DNA of 64,000 nucleotides from Gemmobacter caeruleus (GCF_008271655.1 NZ_VKKX01000011.1:186001-250000), one strand, 5' to 3'. Positions 1 to 9,292 are shown, numbered from the stretch's first letter. Made by a program: numbers and translations. The notes: generated by a model not told the origin, from the sequence alone.

Positions 1-423
1 GCGCACCTGGCGCAGCGCCTCGACCAGCAGCGCGGTCAGCAGGCCGAAGCTGAGAAAGCCATTCGCCGCCGCCATGCCCCCCAGCAGCCGCCATTCCAGC
101 GGAAGCAGCAGATCGCCAAAGCCCAGGGTGGTAAAGGTGACCAGCGCGAAATAGACCGATTGTTCCAGCGTGGCAAAGACCCCCAGCAGGTGAAAGGCAA
201 AGGCCCAGAGCCAGACCCCGACGGTGATCGTGCCCAGCACCCAGAGCAGGACCGCTGCGATGACCAGCAGCAGCTTGGGCCGGTGTGGCGGCGCGCGCAG
301 CCAGTCGCGCATCGAGGCAAGCGCAAGCTCCACCCCCATGGCCGAGGCGGCGCCGATCAGGATCGTGGTGGTCAGCAGGGCCGAGCCGAGGGCGATTTGC
401 AGGAACATGCCGCCTTGTGCCAT
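1..423 (-). CDS. two-transmembrane ion channel (potassium-channel-like), partial
   Basis: The reverse strand is open from an ATG at 423 to the left edge (141 codons, no stop), so the 3' end is missing. The product has a hydrophobic N-terminal segment (residues about 7-30), a second membrane helix (about 50-80), then TTLGFGD at residues 98-104 followed by another helix (about 113-136). This helix-pore-helix order with a TxGxGD-like filter is that of the ion_trans_2 potassium channel family; here the canonical GYG is GFG. Function as an ion channel is inferred from this motif. No clear ribosome binding site precedes the ATG at 423; an in-frame ATG at 408 is an alternative. It is divergent from smpB. 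Confidence 0.7.
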   Translation of the reverse strand, partial: MAQGGMFLQIALGSALLTTTILIGAASAMGVELALASMRDWLRAPPHRPKLLLVIAAVLLWVLGTITVGVWLWAFAFHLLGVFATLEQSVYFALVTFTTLGFGDLLLPLEWRLLGGMAAANGFLSFGLLTALLVEALRQVR

Positions 424-490
424 GCAGTGCGGCGCAGGAAAAGCACCCGATCTGGACTTTTCGCCGGACAGGCCCTATCTCTGCGCGACC

Positions 491-970
491 ATGGCCGAAA
501 AATCCGACCCCAATTCCAGACTGATCGCCGAAAACCGCCGGGCGCGCTTTGATTATCATATCGAAAGCGACCTTGAGGCGGGGGTCATGCTGCTGGGATC
601 CGAGGTCAAGTCGCTGCGGCAGGGCGGGTCCAATCTGGGCGAAAGCTATGCCAGCGTGGAGGGCGGGGAACTGTGGCTGATCAACAGCTATGTCGCCCCC
701 TATCGCGAGGCAAAGACCTGGGGCCATGAGGAGCGGCGCAAGCGCAAGCTGCTGGTGTCCAAGCGGGAACTGGCGCGCCTGTGGAACGCCACCGCGCGCG
801 AGGGCATGACCATCGTGCCGATGAAATGGTATTTCAACGAACGCGGCATCGTGAAGATCAAGCTGGGCGTGGCCAAGGGCAAGAAGCTGGCCGACAAGCG
901 CGAGACCAGCGCGCAGCGCGACTGGGGCCGCCAGAAGCAGCGCCTGCTGAAACACGGCGCCCGGGAATAG
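491..970 (+). CDS. smpB: SsrA-binding protein SmpB
   Basis: The 159-residue product is the tmRNA-binding partner that brings SsrA to stalled ribosomes in trans-translation. It matches the family along its whole length: the N-terminal [11 protein letters not shown] stretch, the conserved [12 protein letters not shown] segment near residue 35, the Y/I-rich beta barrel, the [10 protein letters not shown] motif near the end and a basic C-terminal tail that enters the empty mRNA channel. An upstream in-frame ATG at 224 would add 89 low-complexity residues and is rejected because the family starts a few residues before IAENRRAR. It stands alone, divergent from the ion-channel gene and 141 bp before sseA. 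Confidence 0.97.
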   Translation: MAEKSDPNSRLIAENRRARFDYHIESDLEAGVMLLGSEVKSLRQGGSNLGESYASVEGGELWLINSYVAPYREAKTWGHEERRKRKLLVSKRELARLWNATAREGMTIVPMKWYFNERGIVKIKLGVAKGKKLADKRETSAQRDWGRQKQRLLKHGARE

Positions 971-978
971 GGCGCGCG

Positions 979-1001
979 GCGATTTTTCGTCGAAAAATCG
1001 C
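979..1001. repeat. 23-bp perfect inverted repeat downstream of smpB
   Basis: GCGATTTTTCG and CGAAAAATCGC are perfect 11-nt reverse complements around one central T (990). The element lies 9 bp after the smpB stop. It could fold as a hairpin, but with almost no loop and no T tract it is not a standard intrinsic terminator; a small dispersed palindrome is as likely. Confidence 0.75.
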
Positions 1002-1111
1002 GACCCGGGCCCTGCCGTTCTGCCCATCCTGTTAGCGCCGGACATGACCTTGGCGCTTGTCTGGCCTTCCGCCTGTGGTAAAGCGGTTCCCGATCACAGG
1101 AGGAGCCGCCG

Positions 1112-1972
1112 ATGACTTCCCCCCCCAAGGACGATCCGAAGACGCTGGTCTCGACCGACTGGCTGGCCGCCCATATGCGCGACCCCGATCTGCGCATTCT
1201 GGATGCGAGCTGGTATCTGCCCGCCATGAACCGCGACGCGAAGGCGGAATATGCCGCCGGGCATATCCCCGGCGCGCGGTTCTTCGATATCGACGAGATC
1301 AGCGACCAGCGGTCGGAACTGCCGCATATGGCGCCGCCGGTCGAGAAATTCATTGCCCGGATGCGCGCCATGGGTGTGGGCGACGGGCATCAGGTCGTGG
1401 TCTATGACGGGCAGGGCCTGTTCTCGGCGGCGCGGGTCTGGTGGACCTTCCGCCTGATGGGCAAGACCGATGTCGCTGTGCTGGATGGCGGTCTGCCGAA
1501 ATGGAAGGCCGAGGGCCGCGATCTGGAAGACATGGCGCCGATCGTCCGCGACCGCCACATGACGGTCAGCCGGCAGGCCGGGCTGGTCAAGGACGTGACG
1601 CAGGTCGCGCATGCCTCCAAGCTGGGCCTGGCCGAGATCATCGACGCCCGCCCCGCCCCCCGCTTTCGCGGCGAGGCGGAGGAGCCGCGCCCCGGGCTGC
1701 GCGCCGGCCATATTCCCGGCTCGCGCAATGTGCCCTTTGGCGAGGTGCTGAACCCCGATGGCACGATGAAGGATCCGGCCGCCCTGCGCGCCGTGTTCGA
1801 GGCGGCGGGGGTCGATCTGGCCAAGCCCGCCATCACCACCTGCGGCTCGGGCGTCACCGCCGCCGTTCTGGCCCTGGCGCTGGAGCGGGTGGGCCACCGC
1901 AATTGGGCGCTCTATGACGGCTCCTGGGCCGAATGGGGCATGTATGAAGATCTGAAGGTCGCGAAAGGGTAA
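1112..1972 (+). CDS. sseA: 3-mercaptopyruvate/thiosulfate sulfurtransferase (tandem rhodanese)
   Basis: The 286-residue protein has two rhodanese domains: an inactive N-terminal one (residues about 10-140) and a catalytic C-terminal one (about 160-285) with AGHIPG repeated in both halves. The catalytic cysteine is C244 in the loop CGSGVTA, which fits the 3-mercaptopyruvate-preferring class better than the thiosulfate class. Such enzymes transfer sulfur from 3-mercaptopyruvate to thiols or cyanide. The start is set by AGGAGG at 1099-1104, 7 bp before the ATG. The next gene, an aminotransferase, begins 4 bp after the stop, so the two are co-transcribed; an aminotransferase that could make 3-mercaptopyruvate from cysteine beside its sulfurtransferase is a sensible pairing, though that link is inferred. 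Confidence 0.9.
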   Translation: MTSPPKDDPKTLVSTDWLAAHMRDPDLRILDASWYLPAMNRDAKAEYAAGHIPGARFFDIDEISDQRSELPHMAPPVEKFIARMRAMGVGDGHQVVVYDGQGLFSAARVWWTFRLMGKTDVAVLDGGLPKWKAEGRDLEDMAPIVRDRHMTVSRQAGLVKDVTQVAHASKLGLAEIIDARPAPRFRGEAEEPRPGLRAGHIPGSRNVPFGEVLNPDGTMKDPAALRAVFEAAGVDLAKPAITTCGSGVTAAVLALALERVGHRNWALYDGSWAEWGMYEDLKVAKG

Positions 1973-1976
1973 GGCG

Positions 1977-3158
1977 ATGTTCGAGGCGTTGAAGGCGCAG
2001 CCGCAGGACAAGATCCTGCAACTCATCCAGATGTTCAAGGATGATCCCCGGTCGGACAAGATCGACCTGGGCGTGGGCGTCTACAAGGATGCGACCGGCC
2101 TGACCCCGGTGATGCGCGCGGTCAAGGCCGCCGAGAAAAAGGTCTGGGACACCCAGGACACCAAGACCTATACCGCGCTGACCGGCGAGCCGGGCTATAA
2201 CAGCGCCATGCGCAAGCTGATCCTTGCGGGTGTGGTGGCGGAGGCGCGGCTGTCGTCGATCGCGACGCCGGGCGGCACCGGCGCGGTGCGTCTGGGCATT
2301 GATCTCGCCAAGATGGCCAATCCGGGCGCGACGGTCTGGGTGTCGAAACCCACCTGGGGCAATCATATCTCGATCATCAAGTTCGTGGGCCTGCCGGTTG
2401 CCGAATACCGTTACTTCGACGCGGCGGCGGGCGAGGTGGATTTCCCGGCGCTGCTGGAGGATCTGGGCCGCGTCAAGGCGGGCGATGTGGTGCTGCTGCA
2501 TGGCTGCTGCCACAACCCGACCGGCGCCAACCTCACCATGGACCAGTGGCGCGAGGTGATCGCGCTGATGCAGGCCAAGGGTGCCTTCCCGATGGTCGAT
2601 CTGGCCTATCAGGGCTTTGGCGACGGGCTGGATCAGGACGCGGAGGCCACGCGGCTGATCGCGACCTCGTTCCCCGAGGTGCTGATCGCGGCCTCCTGCT
2701 CCAAGAATTTCGGGGTGTATCGTGATCGTGCGGGGATCCTGATCTCCATCTCCGCTGATGCGGAACAGGCAAAGATCACCCAGGGCAACCTGAACTTCCT
2801 CAACCGCCAGACCTACAGCTTTCCGCCCGATCACGGCACGCGCACCGTGATGACGGTGCTGGAGGATGCGGCGTTGGAAGCTGACTGGAAGGCCGAACTG
2901 GAAGACACCCGCAACGGCATGCTGGGTCTGCGCAGCGCGCTGGCCGATGCGCTGCGGCAGGAAACCAATTCCGACCGTTTCGATTTCGTGGCGCGCCATC
3001 GCGGCATGTTCTCGTTGCTGGGCCTGACCGAGGCGCAGGTCACGCGCCTGCGCGACGAATTCGGCATCTACATGGTCAGCGATTCGCGGATCAACATCGC
3101 CGGTCTGAACAGCAAGACCGTGCCGATCCTGGCCCGCGCCGTGGCGGCGGTCCTGTAA
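1977..3158 (+). CDS. tyrB: aromatic/aspartate aminotransferase (class I, PLP)
   Basis: A 393-residue class I aminotransferase of the AspC/TyrB group. Visible family marks are the N-terminal DLGVGVYKD, CHNPTGANL in the middle, the PLP lysine K243 in SCSKNFG, NRQTYSFPP and the C-terminal RINIAGLN containing the arginine that binds the substrate carboxylate. It resembles the Paracoccus denitrificans aromatic aminotransferase throughout, as I remember that protein. The predicted reaction is transamination of aspartate, tyrosine or phenylalanine with 2-oxoglutarate; which substrate dominates cannot be read from sequence. It is the second gene of the sseA transcript and is followed by a strong terminator. 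Confidence 0.88.
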   Translation: MFEALKAQPQDKILQLIQMFKDDPRSDKIDLGVGVYKDATGLTPVMRAVKAAEKKVWDTQDTKTYTALTGEPGYNSAMRKLILAGVVAEARLSSIATPGGTGAVRLGIDLAKMANPGATVWVSKPTWGNHISIIKFVGLPVAEYRYFDAAAGEVDFPALLEDLGRVKAGDVVLLHGCCHNPTGANLTMDQWREVIALMQAKGAFPMVDLAYQGFGDGLDQDAEATRLIATSFPEVLIAASCSKNFGVYRDRAGILISISADAEQAKITQGNLNFLNRQTYSFPPDHGTRTVMTVLEDAALEADWKAELEDTRNGMLGLRSALADALRQETNSDRFDFVARHRGMFSLLGLTEAQVTRLRDEFGIYMVSDSRINIAGLNSKTVPILARAVAAVL

Positions 3159-3180
3159 CCGGCGACATCATCGGATGCGG

Positions 3181-3206
3181 AAAGGGCGGGGCAACCCGCC
3201 CTTTTT
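3181..3206 (+). terminator. intrinsic terminator after tyrB
   Basis: AAAGGGCGGG (3181-3190), loop GCAA, CCCGCCCTTT (3195-3204), then T residues: a perfect 10-bp stem with a tetraloop, between the stop of tyrB and the end of the convergent gene. Confidence 0.9.
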
Positions 3207-3217
3207 CATGCCGTTGG

Positions 3218-4630
3218 TCAGGGCAGCACCTTGCCGGGGTTCATCAGGTTGTGCGGATCGAGCGCCGCCTTGATCTGGCGCATCACCGCCAGCGCGACCG
3301 GATCCTTGCGCCGTGCCATCGACGGCTTTTTCGACAGGCCGACGCCATGTTCGGCGCTGAAGGTGCCGCCCAGGCGCAGCACCTCTTCCTCCAGCGTCTC
3401 GACCATGCGGTCGGCCAGCGCGGCATCGGCGCGGGTGGGAAAGATGGTCAGGTGGATATTCCCGTCGCCCAGATGCGCCACGGCCAGCGTTTCCGCCCCC
3501 GGATCGAGCGCGGGCAGCCGCGCCTCGAACGCCGCCAGCAGCGGCGCCACGGCATCCAGCGGCAGGGCGATATCGGTGTCGATCAGCGGCTGGCGGGCAA
3601 AGGTGATCTCGGCCGCCAGTTCGCGGCGCTGCCACATGGCGCGGCGCTGCGCCTCGGTCTGGGCGATCTGCGCATCCAGCACGAGGCCGTCTTCCATCAG
3701 CGCGGCCAGCGTGTCTTGCAACAGCGTGGTCAGCGGCAGGCTGCCATCCGGCGCTGGCGTGCAATCGCGTGGCGCGGTGGCGCCCAGTTCGACCAGGATC
3801 GTGACCTCTGGGCGGGGCGAGAACGGCTCTGCCACATCCGGCCGCGCCTCGGACAGGCGGCGCATGTACGAGGCGGGCATGTATTCAAACGCCTCGACGA
3901 GCCCGCCTGTCGCCTCTTGCAGGCGGTTGAGCAGCACCAGCGCGTCAGGCAGGCTGCGCGCGGCCAGCGTGGCGGTGGCATGGGCGTGGGGGGCGGGCAC
4001 CAGTTTCATCACGGCGGCGGTGATGATGCCCAGCGTGCCTTCGGCGCCGATGAACAGGTCTTTCAGGTCATAGCCCGAATTGTCCTTGTGCAGCGCGCCC
4101 ATCAGGTTCAGCACCCGCCCGTCGGCCAGCACCACCTCCAGCCCCAGGCACAGCGCCCGGGTCGAGCCATAGCGCAGCACATTCGACCCTCCCGCATTGG
4201 TCGATAGCGCGCCGCCGATCATCGCCGATCCGCGCGCCCCGAACCAGAGCGGGAAATAAAGCCCCTGCGCCTCGGCCGCGTCATGCAGGGCCGACAGGAT
4301 CACCCCGGCGCCGACCGTGGCGCTGCGCGTGGCGGGGTTGATCGCCTGGATCCGGTTCAGCCGTTCGACCGAGAGCAACAGCCCGCCTTGCGTGGCGCAG
4401 CCCCCCACAAGCCCGGTCCGACCCGAGGTAGGCACCACCGGCACGCCATGGCGCGCGGCGATGCGCACCGCCTCGGCCACCCCTGTGGTATCGGCGGGGC
4501 GGATCACCGCCAGCGGATCGGTCGGGTAATGCCCGGTCCAGTCAGATTGCCATGGCGCGCGGTCGGGGCCGGTCAGCACATGGGCCGCGCCCAGCAGGGC
4601 GACGAGTTCGGGCAGGATCGGGTGGGTCAT
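3218..4630 (-). CDS. FAD-linked D-2-hydroxyacid dehydrogenase (D-lactate / D-2-hydroxyglutarate type)
   Basis: The 470-residue protein has an N-terminal PCMH-type FAD-binding domain (residues about 35-215, with PTSGRTGLVGG and GGALSTNAGGSN) and a C-terminal FAD-oxidase domain ending in the family motif DPHNLMNPGKVL. HLGDGNIH and AEHGVG near the C-terminus are the metal/substrate-binding histidine motifs of the D-2-hydroxyglutarate/D-lactate dehydrogenase group. It should oxidise a D-2-hydroxyacid to the 2-oxoacid in the cytoplasm, passing electrons to a quinone, cytochrome or flavoprotein acceptor. The exact substrate is not determinable. It has no signal peptide, is monocistronic, converges on tyrB and diverges from the YceI gene. 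Confidence 0.85.
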   Translation of the reverse strand: MTHPILPELVALLGAAHVLTGPDRAPWQSDWTGHYPTDPLAVIRPADTTGVAEAVRIAARHGVPVVPTSGRTGLVGGCATQGGLLLSVERLNRIQAINPATRSATVGAGVILSALHDAAEAQGLYFPLWFGARGSAMIGGALSTNAGGSNVLRYGSTRALCLGLEVVLADGRVLNLMGALHKDNSGYDLKDLFIGAEGTLGIITAAVMKLVPAPHAHATATLAARSLPDALVLLNRLQEATGGLVEAFEYMPASYMRRLSEARPDVAEPFSPRPEVTILVELGATAPRDCTPAPDGSLPLTTLLQDTLAALMEDGLVLDAQIAQTEAQRRAMWQRRELAAEITFARQPLIDTDIALPLDAVAPLLAAFEARLPALDPGAETLAVAHLGDGNIHLTIFPTRADAALADRMVETLEEEVLRLGGTFSAEHGVGLSKKPSMARRKDPVALAVMRQIKAALDPHNLMNPGKVLP

Positions 4631-4743
4631 GGCGCTCTCCTCGCCGCGATCCTGCGAGAAAGCGCGGCGGGATGCCAGAGCCGGTTGACGCTGGCGCGGC
4701 GAAAGCGCACAGTTAGCTGAAACGCTAAGTGACGGAGGCGACG

Positions 4744-5379
4744 ATGAAGGTGGCCCTGTTTGCCCTGGCCCTGCTGGCCAGCCCGGTTTCCGCGCAGGAA
4801 ATCGACCCCAACCCGCCCGCCGGGAATTACCGGCTTGAACTCGCGCATGGGCGGCTGACCTTCAAGGTCAACCATCTGGGCTTTTCCACCTATACCGCCT
4901 TTTTCCGCGACTTCGCGGCGGATCTGCGGTTCGACCCCGCGGCCCCCGCGCAGATGCAGGTCCGCGCCGTGGTGCAGGCCGGGTCGGTCGAGACGCTCTA
5001 CCCGGACCCGGCGCTGGATTTCAACGCGGTGATCGCGGGGGCAGAGTTTCTGGACGCCGCGCAATTCCCCGAAATCACCTTTCAAAGCACGGCCATCGCG
5101 CTGACCGGCGACCGCAGGGCGGCGGTGACGGGCGATCTGACGCTGCATGGGGTGACGCGGCCGGTGACGCTGGATGTGACCTATAATGGCGGCTGGGCCG
5201 GGCATCCGATGGATCCGGGCGGGGCGCGGGTCGGCTTTTCCGCGACGGGCAGCCTGCGCCGGTCGGAATTCGGCATGGGCTTTGGCCTGCCCGCGCCGGG
5301 CAGCAGGCTGGGCGTGGGCGATGTGGTCAAGATCGAGATCGAGGCCGAATTCACCAATCCCGACGCGCCAAAGCCCTGA
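4744..5379 (+). CDS. secreted YceI-family lipid-binding-fold protein
   Basis: The 211-residue product begins with a clear signal peptide (MKVALFALALLASPVSA, cleavage before QE), so it is periplasmic. The rest is a YceI-like beta barrel that binds isoprenoid or amide lipids in characterised members: NYRLELAHGRLTFKVNHLG opens it, TFQSTAI and TGDLTLHGVTRPVTLDV follow, then FSATGSLRRSEFG. The physiological ligand is unknown. The start at 4744 is chosen because GGAGG at 4734-4738 sits 5 bp upstream; an in-frame GTG at 4729 lies upstream of that site and is unlikely. The gene converges on tesA with a 4-bp gap. Confidence 0.88.
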   Translation: MKVALFALALLASPVSAQEIDPNPPAGNYRLELAHGRLTFKVNHLGFSTYTAFFRDFAADLRFDPAAPAQMQVRAVVQAGSVETLYPDPALDFNAVIAGAEFLDAAQFPEITFQSTAIALTGDRRAAVTGDLTLHGVTRPVTLDVTYNGGWAGHPMDPGGARVGFSATGSLRRSEFGMGFGLPAPGSRLGVGDVVKIEIEAEFTNPDAPKP

Positions 5380-5383
5380 CCGC

Positions 5384-6070
5384 TCAGGGCGCCTTCAGCA
5401 GGGCCTGCACGCGGGGGCCCAGATAGGCCACGATGCGCTTCACCCCTTCGGGGTTGGGGTGGATGCGGTCGGCCTGCATCAGCGGCGCTGTGGCGGCAGG
5501 GTCGCTGGTGCCAAGGCCGGCAAAGAAATTCGGCTCCATCATCACGCCATATTTCGCGGCAAGATCAGGAAAGATCGCGTCGAATTCGGCCTTCCAGTCA
5601 GGGCCGAAATTCGCCGGCCCCGGCAGGCCGATCAGCAGCACCGGCAATTGGCGTGCGGCGGCCTTTTGCAAGATCGCCTCCAGGCTGGCGCGGGTGGTGG
5701 CCGGATCCAGCCCGCGCAGCAGGTCATTGCCCCCCAGCGTCACGATCAGCGCGTCCGTCTCTGGTGTCAGCGACCAGTCGAGCCGCGCCAGCCCCCCGGC
5801 CGAGGTGTCGCCCGACACGCCCGCATTCACCACATGCGCCGGCACGCCCTGCGCATCGAGCCAGGCCTGAAGCTGTGGCACAAAGCCCTCGCCCTCGGCC
5901 AGGCCATAACCGGCGGTCAGGCTGTCGCCAAGCGCCACAATCTCGGGCAGTTCGGCCGAAACGGCGGCGCTGGCGACGGAAAGCGGGAAAATCAGCGTTA
6001 TGAAGGCTTTGCCGAGGGCGCGCCGCGCCCCATATCCAAGGGCAACAAGACGACGAAAGGCATGAGGCAT
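5384..6070 (-). CDS. tesA: SGNH/GDSL arylesterase - acyl-CoA thioesterase I (TesA-like)
   Basis: The 228-residue product has a positively charged N-region and a hydrophobic stretch ending in ASAAVSA (residue 39), consistent with export to the periplasm. The mature part is an SGNH hydrolase: ALGDSLTAGYG (nucleophile S50), the block II glycine region NAGVSGDTSAGG, GGND (block III) and DRIHPNPEG with the catalytic Asp-His pair. The family hydrolyses aryl esters, acyl-CoAs and lysophospholipids. Its ATG (6068-6070 on the reverse strand) overlaps the ATG of the divergent ybbA. E. coli has the same tesA/ybbAP head-to-head arrangement, which supports both assignments. Confidence 0.9.
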   Translation of the reverse strand: MPHAFRRLVALGYGARRALGKAFITLIFPLSVASAAVSAELPEIVALGDSLTAGYGLAEGEGFVPQLQAWLDAQGVPAHVVNAGVSGDTSAGGLARLDWSLTPETDALIVTLGGNDLLRGLDPATTRASLEAILQKAAARQLPVLLIGLPGPANFGPDWKAEFDAIFPDLAAKYGVMMEPNFFAGLGTSDPAATAPLMQADRIHPNPEGVKRIVAYLGPRVQALLKAP

Positions 6071-6755
6071 GGGTGAACCGATTCTGGCATTGGAAGCTGC
6101 GGAACTGACATTGGCGGGAAATGCCGGGCCGGTCGAGATTTTGAAGGGCATCTCACTCAGCGTTGAACGCGGGCAGACCGTGGGGCTGATCGGGCCGTCG
6201 GGGTCGGGCAAGTCATCGGCGCTGATGCTGATGGGCGGGCTGGAACGCGCGACAGGCGGGCGGGTCATGGCGCTTGGGCAGGATCTGGGTGCGCTGGACG
6301 AAGACGCGCTGGCCCGGTTTCGCCGCGCCAATATGGGGGTGGTGTTCCAGAGCTTTCACCTGATCCCCACCATGACCGCGCTGGAAAATGTGGCGGTGCC
6401 GCTGGAACTGGCCGGCGCCCGCGATGCCTTTGCGCGCGCCGAGGTCGAACTGCGCGCCGTGGGGCTGGGGCATCGGCTGGATCATTACCCGGCGCAGATG
6501 TCGGGGGGTGAACAGCAGCGCGTGGCGCTGGCCCGCGCCGCGGCACCCCGCCCGGCGATCCTGCTGGCGGATGAGCCGACGGGCAATCTGGATGGCGCCA
6601 ATGGTGCGGCGATCATGGACATGCTGTTCGGGCTGCGCGACCGCCACGGGGCGACGCTGGTGCTGGTGACCCATGCGCCGGATCTGGCGGCGCGGTGTGA
6701 CAGGGTGGTGCGGCTGGTGGATGGCCGGGTGGACGTGGCGCAGGTGGCGGCATGA
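6069..6755 (+). CDS. ybbA: ABC transporter ATPase, YbbA/LolD-type
   Basis: A 228-residue ATP-binding subunit with Walker A GPSGSGKSS, Q-loop in VVFQSFHLIP, signature MSGGEQQR and Walker B ILLADEPTGNLD. The MacB/LolD-like form and the following FtsX-type permease identify it as YbbA. The pair belongs to the mechanotransmission type of ABC systems that act on periplasmic or envelope substrates; the substrate of YbbAP is unknown, although its constant linkage to tesA suggests envelope lipid or ester metabolism (inference). The permease start overlaps its stop as ATGA. The start codon overlaps that of tesA, leaving no room for separate leaders. Confidence 0.92.
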   Translation: MGEPILALEAAELTLAGNAGPVEILKGISLSVERGQTVGLIGPSGSGKSSALMLMGGLERATGGRVMALGQDLGALDEDALARFRRANMGVVFQSFHLIPTMTALENVAVPLELAGARDAFARAEVELRAVGLGHRLDHYPAQMSGGEQQRVALARAAAPRPAILLADEPTGNLDGANGAAIMDMLFGLRDRHGATLVLVTHAPDLAARCDRVVRLVDGRVDVAQVAA

Positions 6756-9262
6756 ACTGGGCACTGGCGGCGCGGCTCGCGCGGCGCGAGATGCGGGGCG
6801 GCCTGCGCGGCTTTCGCATCTTTCTGGCCTGTATCGCGCTTGGCGTGGCGGCGATTGCCGCCGTGGGCCAGGTGCGCGCGGCCATCGAGGCGGGGTTGAC
6901 CGAACAGGGCGCGGTGCTGCTGGGCGGCGATGCGCAAATGGAATTCACCTATCGCTTCGCCGACGCGGCCGAGCGCGCCTATATGGACGAGATCGCCGAC
7001 CGCGTGTCGGAGGTGGTGGATTTCCGCTCCATGGTCGTGGCGGGCGAGGATCGGGCGCTGACCCAGGTCACGGCGGTCGATGACCTTTATCCGCTGATGG
7101 GCGCGGTGGAGCTGGAGCCAGGCCTGCCGCTGGCGCAGGCGCTGGCGCCGCAGGGGGGGCTGCCCGGCGTGGTGCTGGACCGGGTGCTGATGGACCGGCT
7201 GGGCGTCGCGCCGGGCGACCGCGTGAAGCTGGGTTTGCAGGAATTCCGCATCGGCGCCGCGCTGATCCGCCAGCCTGACAGTGCGACCGGCGGCTTTGGG
7301 CTTGGCCCGCCGACGCTGGTGCTGACACGCGATCTGGCGCAATCGGGGCTGTTGGTGCCGGGGTCGCTGTTTGAAACCGAATACCGGATGGATCTGCCCG
7401 AAGGTGCCGATCTGAGCGCGCTGGAGGCCGCGGCCGAGGCGCGCTTTGCCGATGCGGGGATGCAGTGGCGTGACAGCCGCCGCGCAGCCCCGGGGGTGGA
7501 GCGGTTTGTGGACCGGCTGGGCGCCTTTCTGACGCTGGTGGGGCTTGCCGGGCTGGCCGTGGGCGGGGTCGGGGTTTCCAGTGCGGTGCATGCCTGGCTG
7601 GAGGGCAAGGTGCCGGTGATCGCCACGCTCAAGGTGCTGGGCGCGGAAAGCCGGCTGATCTTTCGGGTCTATCTGATCCAGGTTGCGGCGCTGGCGGGGC
7701 TGGGCGTGGCGCTCGGGTTGGTGCTGGCGGCGCTGGTGCCGGTGCTGGCCGGGCCGCTGATCGCGCAGGCGCTGCCCTTTCCGGTGGCCTTTGCGATCTA
7801 TCCCCGCCCGATGGCCGAAGCCGCGTTCTATGGCGTGCTGACGGCGCTGGTCTTCACGCTCTGGCCGCTGGGCCAGGTGGAGCGGCTGCGCGCCGCCGCG
7901 CTTTATCGCGGGGCGGGGCGGCGGGGGGTGCCCAGGCCGGTGCGGCTGCTGGCCATTGCGGGGCTGGCGGTGGCGCTGGTGGGGGGCGCGGTGCTGCTGT
8001 CGGGGGCCTGGACGCTGGCGCTTGGCACGGCGGCGGGGGTGCTGGGGGCGCTGGCGGTGCTGGCGCTGGCGGCCTTTGGTCTGCGCCGTCTGGCGCGGCG
8101 GCTGGCGCGGGGCCTGCGCGGCGGGGTGCCGTTGCGCGCGGCGCTTGGCGCCATCGCGGCCGAACGCGGCGAGGCGGCCTCGGTCGTGCTGTCGCTGGGG
8201 CTGGGACTTTCGGTGCTGGCGGCGGTCGGGCAGATCGACGCCAATCTGCGCGCCGCCATCGACCGCGACCTGCCGACCCGGGCGCCGGCTTATTTCTTTG
8301 TCGATATCCAGCCTGACCAGATCGACCCCTTTCTGGATCGGGTGAAGGCCGATCCGGCGATCAGCCGGGTGGACAGCGCGCCGATGCTGCGCGCCGTGCT
8401 GAGCCGGATCAACGACCGCCCCGCCGCTGAGGTGGCCGGCGATCACTGGGTGGTGCGCGGCGACCGGGGCGTTTCCTATGCCGATGCACTGCCCGAAGGC
8501 ACGCGGATCGTGGCGGGCGAATGGTGGCCTGCGGGCTGGCAGGGCGAGCCGCAGGTCAGCTTTTCCGCCGCCGAGGCCGAGGAGATCGGGCTGAAGCTGG
8601 GCGACAGCGTGACGTTGAATGTGCTGGGCCGCGACATCACCGCGCGCATCACCTCGCTGCGCGAGGTGGATTTCGCGACCGGCGGCATGGGGTTTGTCAT
8701 GGTGCTGAACGCCGCCGCCCTGCAAGCCGCGCCGCATAGCCACATCGCCACGATCTATGCCCCGCCCGAGGCCGAGGCGCGCATCCTGCGCGATCTGGCC
8801 GGCACCTGGCCCAACATCACCGCGATCCGGGTGCGGGACGCCATCGACCGCGTGACCGAGGCCCTGGACGCCATCGCCACGGCGACCGCCTGGGCGGCGG
8901 CGGCGGTGCTGGCGACGGGGCTGGTGGTGCTGATCGGCGCGGCGGCGGCGGGCGAACGCTCGCGCATCTATGAGGCCGCGATCCTCAAGGTGCTGGGCGC
9001 GACGCGCGGCCAGATCCTTGGCAGTTTCGCGCTGCGTTCGGCGCTGATGGGCATGGCGGCAGGGGTGGTGGCCATCGCCGCCGGCGCGGCGGCGGGCTGG
9101 GCCGTCTTGGTCTGGGTGATGGAGAGCAGCTACCTGTTCGAGCCGCTTTCGGCCCTGGCCATCGTGGCGGGCGGCGGGCTGGCGACGCTGGCGGCGGGGC
9201 TGGCCTTTGCCTGGCGCCCGCTGCGCCTGCGCCCGGCCGGCGTGCTGCGCGACAGCGAATAG
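6752..9262 (+). CDS. ybbP: FtsX-like ABC permease, YbbP-type
   Basis: The 836-residue protein has an N-terminal membrane helix (residues about 18-40), a large periplasmic region, three helices around residues 255-375, a second hydrophobic block (about 400-435), a second periplasmic domain and three C-terminal helices (about 710-825). Two FtsX-type core units, each with a ...AILKVLGA.. or ...ATLKVLGA.. coupling motif, are typical of YbbP. It forms the membrane partner of YbbA. The ATGA overlap with ybbA implies translational coupling. A terminator and an inositol-type operator follow immediately. Confidence 0.9.
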   Translation: MNWALAARLARREMRGGLRGFRIFLACIALGVAAIAAVGQVRAAIEAGLTEQGAVLLGGDAQMEFTYRFADAAERAYMDEIADRVSEVVDFRSMVVAGEDRALTQVTAVDDLYPLMGAVELEPGLPLAQALAPQGGLPGVVLDRVLMDRLGVAPGDRVKLGLQEFRIGAALIRQPDSATGGFGLGPPTLVLTRDLAQSGLLVPGSLFETEYRMDLPEGADLSALEAAAEARFADAGMQWRDSRRAAPGVERFVDRLGAFLTLVGLAGLAVGGVGVSSAVHAWLEGKVPVIATLKVLGAESRLIFRVYLIQVAALAGLGVALGLVLAALVPVLAGPLIAQALPFPVAFAIYPRPMAEAAFYGVLTALVFTLWPLGQVERLRAAALYRGAGRRGVPRPVRLLAIAGLAVALVGGAVLLSGAWTLALGTAAGVLGALAVLALAAFGLRRLARRLARGLRGGVPLRAALGAIAAERGEAASVVLSLGLGLSVLAAVGQIDANLRAAIDRDLPTRAPAYFFVDIQPDQIDPFLDRVKADPAISRVDSAPMLRAVLSRINDRPAAEVAGDHWVVRGDRGVSYADALPEGTRIVAGEWWPAGWQGEPQVSFSAAEAEEIGLKLGDSVTLNVLGRDITARITSLREVDFATGGMGFVMVLNAAALQAAPHSHIATIYAPPEAEARILRDLAGTWPNITAIRVRDAIDRVTEALDAIATATAWAAAAVLATGLVVLIGAAAAGERSRIYEAAILKVLGATRGQILGSFALRSALMGMAAGVVAIAAGAAAGWAVLVWVMESSYLFEPLSALAIVAGGGLATLAAGLAFAWRPLRLRPAGVLRDSE

Positions 9263-9275
9263 GCTGCGCCAGAAA

Positions 9276-9291
9276 TGGAATGAAAATTCCA
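9276..9291. promoter_or_regulatory. IolR-like operator copy 1
   Basis: TGGAAT-GAAA-ATTCCA is a perfect 6+6 palindrome with a 4-bp spacer, and therefore also contains GGAA-N6-TTCC, the motif reported for inositol repressors of the IolR (RpiR) type in rhizobia. It lies between the ybbP stop and its terminator. The same motif recurs at 9412. Confidence 0.6.
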
Positions 9292-9292
9292 C

